The notes under the pieces were generated by a model, which did not search any database, was not told where the DNA came from, and saw only the letters and a program-made list of their open reading frames with translations. Position numbers and translations under genes: made by a program. From Nitrospirota bacterium (GTDB taxonomy: Bacteria > Nitrospirota > Nitrospiria > Nitrospirales > UBA8639): 12,920 nucleotides of DNA. Below, one piece after another: positions 7,133-12,920 of the stretch (its first letter is position 1; every line of letters begins with the position of its first letter). The DNA is taken from the NCBI GenBank assembly GCA_003228495.1, contig QIDY01000416.1:1-12920 (forward strand), read 5' to 3'.

Positions 7133-7879
7133 GTGAGTCTTGTATTGTCTGATTGTGGATTCACGAGTGAGGTGATTCCTGTACGCCATTTCTTTGGCAC
7201 TCGTCAGGTGCCGGAAGGCCTGGATGCGCCTATTCAATTTGGGGAAATTACAACCGGACCGCCATCGTTTCCCTTCATTGCGAGCTTGAAGCAAATCCAC
7301 AGTACGCAAGTCATGGTCTTCGATAGCCCAGTCAATGCCGGGGTGATGACAGAGGGAGAAGGGGATGCATTGGTCACCAATCAACCTCAACTTTTGTTAG
7401 TCGTTCGGACAGCTGATTGTGTTCCGGTGTTATTGGTTGACCACAAAACTGGAGTCATTGGAGCGATTCATGCAGGTTGGCGAGGAGCCGTTGGTGGCAT
7501 TGTCCCTAAAACCATTCAAACCTGTGTGGAACAATTTGATTCAGATGTGGCTCACATGCATGTGGCCATTGGCCCTTCCATTGGCCCCTGTTGTTATGAA
7601 GTCGATGCCGAAGTCATTGAACCTTTACAATCTCGCTATCCGGCTTGGCTCGGAGTCCTCCAAGAAACGACAGTAGGAAAGGGAATGTTAGACCTTAAAA
7701 AGTTGATTTGGCATCAAATTCTCGCCAGTGGTCTTCCTGAACAACAGGTTGAGCGAATCGAACATTGTGCCCACTGTCGCGATGATCTGTTTTTTTCCTA
7801 CCGTCGAGATGGGAAAGTCAACGGGACGATGCTGAGTGGGATTATGCTGCCAGCAGAAACAGTAAAAAGTAAGGAGTGA
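7133..7879 (+). CDS. pgeF: peptidoglycan editing factor PgeF (YfiH/YlmD, laccase-domain family)
   Basis: Members of this family were first described as polyphenol oxidases. E. coli PgeF was later shown to remove wrongly incorporated L-serine from UDP-MurNAc precursors, correcting errors made at the MurC step. The 248-residue product carries the family's metal and catalytic residues: His56 in LKQIHSTQV, Cys96 in RTADCVPVLL and His113 in AIHAGWRG. AIGPSIGPCCYEV lies at 145-157 and FFSYRRDG at 220-227. The start is a GTG with AAAAGG about 8 bases upstream. The placement near murC and just after ftsZ fits a role in precursor quality control. The last residues, VKSKE, and the stop codon come from a repeat copy that also ends murC. 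The exact activity of this homologue is inferred from the family. Confidence 0.92.
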   Translation: MSLVLSDCGFTSEVIPVRHFFGTRQVPEGLDAPIQFGEITTGPPSFPFIASLKQIHSTQVMVFDSPVNAGVMTEGEGDALVTNQPQLLLVVRTADCVPVLLVDHKTGVIGAIHAGWRGAVGGIVPKTIQTCVEQFDSDVAHMHVAIGPSIGPCCYEVDAEVIEPLQSRYPAWLGVLQETTVGKGMLDLKKLIWHQILASGLPEQQVERIEHCAHCRDDLFFSYRRDGKVNGTMLSGIMLPAETVKSKE

Positions 7880-7892
7880 AAAGTGAGAAGTA
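7861..7892 (+). repeat. purine-rich short-word repeat, copy 4 (3' end of pgeF)
   Basis: GTAAAAAGTAAGGAGT at 7862-7877 differs by one base from the word at 1615-1630 in murC. It continues with GTGAAAAGTGAGAAGT at 7876-7891. The copy encodes the last residues of PgeF and its stop codon, so PgeF and MurC share the tail VKSKE although the enzymes are unrelated. I see no inverted partner in the 84 bases before yggS. Confidence 0.65.
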
Positions 7893-7975
7893 GACTAATG
7901 GGTGTAAATTTCTCGCGCACTCTACCTTTTCCTCACGAATTTGTTCCTGTGACTTAAGAACCATTCCCGTTTACA

Positions 7976-8716
7976 ATGTCCTTTACATTATCCGTGTCGC
8001 CGCTAGAAGAAACATCGTTTTCTGTGAATGTTGCTGACAATGTGCAGAAAATTCGAGAAGGAATCCGGCAGGCTGCTCTTCGAGTAGGGCGAGACCCTTC
8101 TACGATTCGATTATTGGCGGCAACAAAGACGGTTGTATCCAGCCGTTTAATCGAGGCCTATGCGGCAGGGGTGCGAATTTTCGGAGAGAATCGGCTTCAG
8201 GAAGCCCAAGAAAAGATTCCGGCTGTTGGCCCGCGCCAAGGGCTAACCTGGCATTTTATCGGGCAAATGCAACGTCGAAAACTCAAGGATATTGTGGGAA
8301 ATTTTGCTGTGCTTCATTCCATAGAAAGCGTGGAACAAGCGCGGAACATTAACGTCATCGCCGAGAAAATGGGAATTCAGCAAGACATTTTACTGGAAGT
8401 GAATGTAGCAGGGGAAGGCACCAAAGGGGGATTTGCCTCCAAGGATATCCCCGAAGCCCTGGTACATATTGATCAGCTCCCTCACGTCGCCGTTCGGGGG
8501 TTGATGACTCTTCCTCCTTTTAGCGAAAATCCTCAAAATGCCAGGCCCTATTTTGCAGAACTCCGTCAACTACGTGATTCCCTTTCACAAGAGAGCCTAA
8601 AGCAGGGTGGACTTAAGGAATTGTCTATGGGGATGTCCAATGACTATCATGTGGCGATTGAGGAGGGGGCCACGATGGTGCGAATTGGCACGGGCATCTT
8701 TGGCAAAAGGGGATAA
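7976..8716 (+). CDS. yggS: YggS-family pyridoxal phosphate-binding homeostasis protein (YlmE, PLPBP)
   Basis: This family has the fold of the alanine racemase barrel domain and binds pyridoxal 5'-phosphate. It is not known as an enzyme and helps keep vitamin B6 and amino-acid pools balanced. The 246-residue product has the PLP lysine at Lys51 in LLAATKTV. FGENRLQEA is at 69-77, WHFIGQMQRRK at 92-102 and GLMTLPP at 175-181. The phosphate-binding stretch LSMGMSNDYHVAIEEGATMV (216-235) continues to RIGTGIFGKR at 236-245. The N-terminus is about 15 residues longer than usual, and no Shine-Dalgarno sequence precedes the ATG. A start further in, such as the GTG at 8024, is possible. The position after pgeF matches the ylmD-ylmE order of Gram-positive division clusters. 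Confidence 0.95.
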   Translation: MSFTLSVSPLEETSFSVNVADNVQKIREGIRQAALRVGRDPSTIRLLAATKTVVSSRLIEAYAAGVRIFGENRLQEAQEKIPAVGPRQGLTWHFIGQMQRRKLKDIVGNFAVLHSIESVEQARNINVIAEKMGIQQDILLEVNVAGEGTKGGFASKDIPEALVHIDQLPHVAVRGLMTLPPFSENPQNARPYFAELRQLRDSLSQESLKQGGLKELSMGMSNDYHVAIEEGATMVRIGTGIFGKRG

Positions 8717-8766
8717 AGTTCGATAAAGGCAATGAGGGCAACCATGCATAAAAACAAAGGAGCGAC

Positions 8767-9066
8767 ATGTTTATTGCTGGGAATATGTTAGAAGGTATTG
8801 CCACCATCTTAGACACGGTCCTCTGGTTATATATGTGGGTGATTATTATTCGGGCTTTGATCTCCTGGGTGAATCCGGATCCGTGGAACCCCATCGTGCA
8901 ATTTCTGCAAAGAGCCACTGATCCCGTTTTGTATCAAATTCGGAAGCGACTGGGGATGGGAGGCATGGGATTTGATTTTTCCCCGATCATTGCTATTCTA
9001 CTCATTATGTTTCTGCAAATTGCCGTGGTAGGATCTTTGAAGGATTTAGCGATTCGAATGCACTAG
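8767..9066 (+). CDS. yggT: YggT-family membrane protein (YlmG)
   Basis: This small inner-membrane protein of 99 residues belongs to the YggT/YlmG family. Its biochemical role is unclear; homologues are linked to division and membrane or nucleoid organisation. Two hydrophobic segments are visible, at about 8-34 and 72-91. Between them lies the family motif RALISWVNPDPWNPIVQFL at 29-47, followed by ATDPVLYQIRKRL (50-62), the expected Thr-x-Pro and Arg-rich stretch. AAAGGAG at 8756-8762 is 4 bases before the ATG. It stands 50 bases after yggS and 24 before divIVA. The proC gene found between yggS and yggT in some proteobacteria is absent. Confidence 0.93.
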   Translation: MFIAGNMLEGIATILDTVLWLYMWVIIIRALISWVNPDPWNPIVQFLQRATDPVLYQIRKRLGMGGMGFDFSPIIAILLIMFLQIAVVGSLKDLAIRMH

Positions 9067-9090
9067 GCATTGTAGGGAAAGGGTGTCATC

Positions 9091-9639
9091 ATGAAAATTA
9101 CTCCATTGGATATTCAACATAAAGTGCTGGATCGGCAATGGCGAGGTTATCACAAAACCCAAGTCGATCAGTATTTGGAAGAAATTGCCGAGTCGGTCGA
9201 AGAACTCACCAAAGAAAATATGGTGTTAAAAGAAAAGCTCACGGGAAAAGACGAAGAATTAAAGCAGCTCAAACGAGCGGAATCCACATTGACCAGTACC
9301 TTGATTTCGACGCAATCGTTTGTGGATCAACTGAAGCGTGGTGCTCAACGGGATTCCGATCTCATCGTTAAGGAAGCCGAATTGAAAGCCGAAGAAATCT
9401 TGTCGCAAAGCCGGACAGAGCTTGTGGAAATGCGTCGGACGATTTCGGCACTGCGGCAACAGCGGGCGTTAGTGTTGGATCGTCTTCGCTCAACGTTGAG
9501 TTCCTTCCATCGGTTGGTCGAAGTGGAAGAGCAGCCGGATGATTCTTTCGATTCTTCATTGGAAGAGCGGCAAGGGTCGCTAGAGCCGGAAACCCCTCAG
9601 TTGAATGCGGAACCCGCGTCACATCGAGAAGCGGGGTAA
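9091..9639 (+). CDS. divIVA: DivIVA-domain cell division/polarity protein
   Basis: DivIVA proteins sit on curved membrane at septa and poles and recruit other factors. The 182-residue product begins with the DivIVA domain: KITPLDIQHKVLDRQWRGYH (2-21), then VDQYLEEIAESVEEL. In B. subtilis the membrane-contacting pair is Phe17-Arg18; here the equivalent pair is Trp17-Arg18, a conservative change to another large hydrophobic residue. Residues of about 28-65 and 90-145 have the heptad-like Glu, Lys and Leu pattern of coiled coils. The tail from 147 is acidic and probably disordered. GGGAAAGGG at 9075-9083 is the likely ribosome binding site. As the end of the pgeF-yggS-yggT string it mirrors the Gram-positive order. 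Its partner here is unknown. Confidence 0.93.
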   Translation: MKITPLDIQHKVLDRQWRGYHKTQVDQYLEEIAESVEELTKENMVLKEKLTGKDEELKQLKRAESTLTSTLISTQSFVDQLKRGAQRDSDLIVKEAELKAEEILSQSRTELVEMRRTISALRQQRALVLDRLRSTLSSFHRLVEVEEQPDDSFDSSLEERQGSLEPETPQLNAEPASHREAG

Positions 9640-9663
9640 CCCCTCCGTTCCTCCCATGAATTT

Positions 9664-10770
9664 GTGGATCAGACCGATCCCATTACACGTATACTCCGTG
9701 AAGGAATTCAGATCGGGGTTTTCCCTGGAGCCGTACTGTTTGTCCGTCACAAAGGGAAAATACGCGTTCATCAGGCCATCGGCCTGACTGCTTCGCGTCC
9801 GGATTCTCCTTCCGTCCAAGTCGACACCATCTACGATCTGGCTTCTCTGACGAAGCCGCTGGCTACAGCATCGTCAATCCTCCTTTTGGTCCAGGAGGGA
9901 CGGCTGAGCCTAACACAAACGCTGGCGAGGCTCTTAGAAGAAACCAAAGGGTCGCCTTTGGGACAGGTCTCATTGAAAGACTTGCTCTCTCATCAAAGTG
10001 GACTTCCAGCCTGGCGCCCTTTCTATCAATCGTTTCCTCCTACTTTTTCGGCCGAATCTGAATCCCGTCAGAAAAGAATTCAAACTGTTCTGGACAGGAT
10101 TCTCCAAGAATCACTTGACCATTCCTCATCGTCAATCAGCGTGTATAGCGATCTAGGTTACCTGGTGTTGGGATTCGTCGTGGAACGGGTGACTGGTCAA
10201 TCCCTAGGAGATTTCTGCCAAGAACGAATCTTCCATCCTGTGGAGGCGAACCCACTGGCCTTTGGCATTCCTAATGTTATTGGGGGTTCATCAGACCATA
10301 TTGCCCCAACGGAAGAAGATCCCTGGAGGGGTCGTTTGCTCCAAGGAGAAGTACATGATGAAAATGCTGCGGTGTTTGGAGGAATGGCCGGACATGCTGG
10401 GTTATTCGGGACGGCACAAGCTGTGGGACACGTCACCAAAGCGTGGGTGGATAGCTATGCGGGGAACGCGAGTATCTTTGGGCAGGATTTAGTCAGGCAA
10501 TTTGTGAAAGCTCAGCCGCAAAGCAGTTGGGGATTAGGCTGGGATACGCCATCCCAATCATCATCGTCCGGCCAATGGTTTTCACCGGAATCATTTGGCC
10601 ATTTAGGATTTACCGGCACGTCTATTTGGATTGATCCCGTTCGTGAATTGGAGGTTATATTTCTGTCTAACCGTGTCCATCCCACTCGCGAGAATCAAGC
10701 CATCAAAACCTTTCGTCCCAAACTGCACGATGCAATTATTCAGGAATGTCTTAAGCCAGTTCGATATTGA
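9664..10770 (+). CDS. serine hydrolase, beta-lactamase class C / PBP4B-like family
   Basis: The 368-residue product is a complete penicillin-binding-fold serine hydrolase. The nucleophile motif SLTK is at 61-64 (Ser61, Lys64) in IYDLASLTKPLATA. YSDLGYLVLG at 161-170 is the second motif. GEVHDENAAVFGGMAGHAGL (228-247) and HLGFTGTSIWIDP (313-325) are typical of the esterase/PBP4B-like branch, with His-Leu-Gly in place of the KTG triad. NRVHPTR at 336-342 also fits. No signal peptide is visible, so the protein appears cytoplasmic unless exported by other means. Substrates in this branch range from murein peptides to esters, and I cannot choose. The only plausible start is a GTG 24 bases after the divIVA stop and in the same frame, with no Shine-Dalgarno sequence. 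The 3' end overlaps vapC on the other strand by 20 bases. Confidence 0.9.
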   Translation: MDQTDPITRILREGIQIGVFPGAVLFVRHKGKIRVHQAIGLTASRPDSPSVQVDTIYDLASLTKPLATASSILLLVQEGRLSLTQTLARLLEETKGSPLGQVSLKDLLSHQSGLPAWRPFYQSFPPTFSAESESRQKRIQTVLDRILQESLDHSSSSISVYSDLGYLVLGFVVERVTGQSLGDFCQERIFHPVEANPLAFGIPNVIGGSSDHIAPTEEDPWRGRLLQGEVHDENAAVFGGMAGHAGLFGTAQAVGHVTKAWVDSYAGNASIFGQDLVRQFVKAQPQSSWGLGWDTPSQSSSSGQWFSPESFGHLGFTGTSIWIDPVRELEVIFLSNRVHPTRENQAIKTFRPKLHDAIIQECLKPVRY

Positions 10771-11185
10771 GAACGGCCAATTTCTCCGCTGCTGCGGCTT
10801 GAAGCAAGCGGCCGTCGGCAGCAATGATCCTCATAGGTTCTTTCATCTCTTCCTGAATGTGAAGAGCAGAGGCCAGGTGAATGGCGTCAAATGCGCGAAG
10901 CGGATGCCGTGTTATGAGGTCACGTGAAAGCGTTAAAACTGAGAGCGTGAGGCTGATTTGGAGGGAAGATGGCCAAAACGATTCAAATTCTTTGCAAATT
11001 GTCTCGTATTGAATAGCTGTCAGCCCGCCCTCCCTACGAGTCCTCGAAAACCCTGAATACATTTCAGCGTAGGTAATGGTTGCGGTGGTTGGCATCCCGT
11101 CCCGGAGCAGTAGATGCTGGACTTTGTCTGTTCCGACCTCAATCAGGAAGGCCTTGATGAACGCACTGGTATCGAAATAATTCAC
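10751..11185 (-). CDS. vapC: VapC-type PIN-domain toxin ribonuclease
   Basis: PIN-domain toxins are Mg2+-dependent RNases that cut tRNA or rRNA and stop growth when the antitoxin is lost. The 144-residue product has the acidic residues of the PIN active site: Asp5 in YFDTSAFIK, Glu41 in TYAEMYSG, Asp100 in RAFDAIHLASAL and Asp124 in AADGRL. The length is normal. The start is a GTG that overlaps the antitoxin stop codon in a 4-base GTGA, so the two are translationally coupled. The 3' end runs 20 bases into the convergent hydrolase gene. The RNA target cannot be told from the sequence. Confidence 0.92.
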   Translation of the reverse strand: MNYFDTSAFIKAFLIEVGTDKVQHLLLRDGMPTTATITYAEMYSGFSRTRREGGLTAIQYETICKEFESFWPSSLQISLTLSVLTLSRDLITRHPLRAFDAIHLASALHIQEEMKEPMRIIAADGRLLQAAAAEKLAVLNIELA

Positions 11186-11463
11186 CGACGGTCTTCGAGT
11201 ATCGCGTGGGAAGCCGGAGGTCCTTTGGCTTGGACGGCCTTCAAACGCTTGGGAAGGCGTTTTTGCGGAAGAGCGGCCATGCCCAAAGCCGAGATGCGAG
11301 CCAAACGTGCAGATAAACTCGTTGCCTGTTTGGCCGAGGTGATGGGTTGAAGGAGGGCAATCGGTACTCCTCGTTCCGTCACGATGACCTCTTCTCCCTT
11401 TTTTGTGAGCTGAAGGTAATGAGTAAGACGGTTTTTGAGCTCACGAACCCCGACTGCACTCAT
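11182..11463 (-). CDS. vapB: VapB/Phd-YefM-type antitoxin
   Basis: The 93-residue product begins with the Phd/YefM-like DNA-binding fold: MSAVGVRELKNRLTHYLQLT (1-20), then KKGEEVIVTERGVPIALLQP at 21-40. This part dimerises and represses the operon's own promoter. The basic, less conserved C-terminal half probably wraps the VapC toxin. I place the start at 11463 rather than at an in-frame ATG at 11526. GGAGA lies 8 bases before 11463, and the promoter at 11484-11511 would lie inside the longer version. It is the first gene of the pair and overlaps vapC by 4 bases. Confidence 0.88.
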   Translation of the reverse strand: MSAVGVRELKNRLTHYLQLTKKGEEVIVTERGVPIALLQPITSAKQATSLSARLARISALGMAALPQKRLPKRLKAVQAKGPPASHAILEDRR

Positions 11464-11483
11464 AGGAAAATCTCCATGTAGCC

Positions 11484-11511
11484 ATTGTAGACGCAGAATT
11501 GGAATTGTCAA
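11484..11511 (-). promoter_or_regulatory. sigma70-type promoter of vapBC
   Basis: Reading on the - strand, a perfect -35 box TTGACA (11511-11506) is followed by a 16-base spacer and a -10 box TACAAT (11489-11484, 5 of 6 consensus). Transcription would begin near 11477, only about 14 bases before the vapB ATG but just upstream of its GGAGA ribosome binding site (11475-11471). It is the best promoter match in the window. Confidence 0.75.
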
Positions 11512-11515
11512 GTCT
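11489..11515. promoter_or_regulatory. candidate VapBC operator (imperfect inverted repeat)
   Basis: AATT-GG-AATT (11497-11506) sits in the middle of the promoter spacer. It is flanked by AGAC at 11489-11492 and GTCT at 11512-11515, which share nearly the same centre. Phd/YefM-type antitoxins usually bind dyads overlapping their own promoter, so the position is right. The dyad is short and imperfect, so this is only a candidate. Confidence 0.35.
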
Positions 11516-11795
11516 GAGACGTTCACAAAGGATATGTCGTTGTAAGTTGTAATAGGAGGCTGTTCTTGTCAGGCTGTGTTTTTCTGCCCTAAAATAAAAT
11601 GTATTTTCTTGCAACTGAGGGTTCGCAGGAAAGAGTGATATCGAAACTGCCTCCCTTTCTGATTGGTAATTTATCAATTCGTTAATTTTTCTCGTTGGTG
11701 TATGATATGTTGCTCCTGTGGTTTAGGAACTTACGTTACCGCCTGCTCCTTGCTCAATTCCGGGCAGTTATTTTTTCGACTTGGAGATTCTGTAA

Positions 11796-12863
11796 ATGGC
11801 CACTCGCTATTTCCTGGATGTAGACAGTCCTGGTAGTTTCGACCGACTGAAGAAGCGTTGGCATAGGGAACGCCCAGTCCCCCTATTTCCCAAAACCGTA
11901 CAGATCCAGACCCTTTCCGGCTGCAACGCGCGCTGTCAGTTCTGTCCCAATGGGCATACGATTAACCGCCTGACCATGGGAAGTATGGATGAAGACCTTT
12001 TCCGAAAGATCGTCGATGAAGTTGTGCAACACCCGGTACGGCGGATCAGTCCGTATCTCATGAATGAACCCTTAGCGGATCACCGGCTGCCAGATCTCAT
12101 ACGGTACATCACTGACCGTAAGCAGGGCGCCACAAACACGACCATAAGCACCAATGCGACGTATCTCACGGATGATATGGGAGAACGCTTGATCGAGAGT
12201 GGTCTTGACAGTTTACTAATCAGTTTTCAAGGAATTCGCAAAGAGACCTATGAAGCGAGCATGGGAAATCTTGATTGGGAGACGCACCTGAAAAAAGTGA
12301 ACCGTTTCATTGAACTTACAAAACGGCGCAAGGCCAAGAAACCCGCAGTCACCGTGACCATGGTCCACACCTCAACCATTGATGGGGAGCTTGGCGAAAT
12401 CCGTGATTATTGGAATTCCCAGGGGATTACAGTCAGAATTCATACGCTGGAAAACCGGTCACATCCATATGTTAATGGCAAGTCTATCAACATCAAACCG
12501 ATGAAGCCGTATTCCAATTGCGATCGTCTCATGGGCCAAGCCTATCTTCTCTGGAATGGCGATGCCGTGCTCTGTTGTGTGGACTGGGAGAGGACAACGA
12601 TTTTAGGCAATGTCGTAAAGCAGTCGTTGGAAAGTGTCTGGCAGAATGAAGCCTACACCCAATATCGGCGCAATTATCTGGCGGGGAAAGTTTCTGGAAC
12701 CCTCTGCGAGGGGTGCAAAGTACAAGAAGAAGGTGATTTTAAATTTAAACCCTCGTTGTCTATCCCAAGTTTATTACGTGGGCAACCCTATCGCTATGAC
12801 CCGATACCGCCTCCCTCTCCTCTGAAAATGTCCTCAAAGCCGTTACCTGTTATCACAGACTAA
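11796..12863 (+). CDS. radical SAM protein with SPASM/Twitch-like C-terminal domain
   Basis: This 355-residue protein is a probable S-adenosylmethionine radical enzyme. The cluster-binding motif CNARCQFC (Cys43, Cys47, Cys50) lies in VQIQTLSGCNARCQFCPNGH. The expected barrel landmarks follow, including YLMNEPL at 87-93 and TTISTNATYL at 115-124. The C-terminal part carries further cysteines at 242 (SNCDRL), 260 and 261 (VLCCVDW), 304 and 307 (CEGC). Between them lies ILGNVVKQSLESVW, a pattern common in SPASM/Twitch domains that hold an auxiliary iron-sulfur cluster. The tail 329-355 is proline-rich and probably unstructured. GGAGA at 11783-11787 is 8 bases before the ATG. Related enzymes modify peptides, sugars or small molecules; no substrate gene is visible here. 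The C-terminal cysteines suggest one auxiliary cluster rather than two, but that is inference. Confidence 0.88.
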   Translation: MATRYFLDVDSPGSFDRLKKRWHRERPVPLFPKTVQIQTLSGCNARCQFCPNGHTINRLTMGSMDEDLFRKIVDEVVQHPVRRISPYLMNEPLADHRLPDLIRYITDRKQGATNTTISTNATYLTDDMGERLIESGLDSLLISFQGIRKETYEASMGNLDWETHLKKVNRFIELTKRRKAKKPAVTVTMVHTSTIDGELGEIRDYWNSQGITVRIHTLENRSHPYVNGKSINIKPMKPYSNCDRLMGQAYLLWNGDAVLCCVDWERTTILGNVVKQSLESVWQNEAYTQYRRNYLAGKVSGTLCEGCKVQEEGDFKFKPSLSIPSLLRGQPYRYDPIPPPSPLKMSSKPLPVITD

Positions 12864-12881
12864 CCCCCCCTCTGGTGGGGT
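12863..12881 (+). terminator. hairpin after the radical SAM gene, possible terminator
   Basis: ACCCC at 12863-12867 can pair with GGGGT at 12877-12881. An inner CC/GG pair forms around a TCT loop after one mismatch. The stem is GC-rich and starts at the last base of the stop codon, but no T-run follows at once, so it is not a standard intrinsic terminator. T-rich bases come only at 12910-12920. Confidence 0.3.
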
Positions 12882-12920
12882 CGTTGGAGGTCAGGCTGGG
12901 CTCCCACAATTTTCTTTCTC

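Larger units (their letters stand above)
11464..11795. other. divergent intergenic region between vapB and the radical SAM gene
   Basis: The right end of the vapBC control region is at 11464-11515. The rest, to 11795, is AT-richer than its surroundings, notably at 11585-11610 and 11665-11710. No open frame here has convincing coding character. TATGAT at 11701-11706 is a good -10 box for the + strand, but the corresponding -35 region (TTCGTT at 11678-11683) is poor. If used, it would give the radical SAM gene a leader of about 85 bases. I see no riboswitch, no repeat and no precursor peptide gene. Confidence 0.5.

Noticed and set aside
11441..11677. - strand frame of 78 codons in the vapB upstream region
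   Set aside because: It overlaps the vapBC promoter and vapB start in another frame and shows no coding character.
11554..11685. Two tiny + strand frames: an 8-codon TTG frame after AGGAGG at 11554-11559, and a 28-codon ATG frame at 11599-11685, considered as precursor peptides for the radical SAM enzyme
   Set aside because: The first is too short to judge, the second has no ribosome binding site, and neither has a core or leader pattern typical of modified peptides.

Overview
This window is a chromosomal cell-wall and cell-division locus (a dcw cluster) from a Gram-negative (diderm) bacterium of roughly even base composition. The gene order and protein styles suggest Nitrospirota, possibly a Nitrospira relative. 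That assignment is inferred from gene content and order; there is no rRNA gene or other direct marker in the window.

Layout: positions 1-219 are a short upstream region with a plausible promoter and a possible tail of a preceding gene. From 220 to about 7095 all genes read on the + strand in the classical order murC, murB, ddl, ftsQ, ftsA, ftsZ. MurC, MurB and Ddl make and join the peptide part of the peptidoglycan precursor. FtsQ, FtsA and FtsZ are the membrane linker, the membrane anchor and the tubulin-like ring of the divisome. From 7133 to 9639 follow pgeF (ylmD), yggS (ylmE), yggT (ylmG) and divIVA. This is the gene string that follows ftsZ in Gram-positive bacteria, but here without sepF and ylmH. 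A serine hydrolase of the beta-lactamase/PBP4B-like type (9664-10770) ends the run.

The region from about 10751 onward looks accessory. A vapBC-type toxin-antitoxin pair lies on the - strand, and its toxin gene overlaps the hydrolase gene tail to tail by 20 bases. It has a very good sigma70-like promoter, which also fixes the antitoxin start. A 332-base intergenic region follows, then a radical SAM protein with a short auxiliary-cluster domain (11796-12863), whose substrate cannot be read from the sequence.

The most unusual non-coding signal is a purine-rich short-word repeat (GAAAAGTAAGGAG / GTGAAAAGTGAGAAGT type). It sits at the 3' ends of murC, murB and pgeF, with an inverted copy directly before murB. 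It supplies the stop codons of murC and pgeF and gives both proteins the same last five residues (VKSKE). A 32-codon mini-ORF with its own ribosome binding site overlaps the start of ftsZ.

I found no CRISPR array, tRNA, rRNA or insertion sequence. I see no clearly new multi-gene system; the better leads are the repeat family, the mini-ORF and the orphan radical SAM gene.
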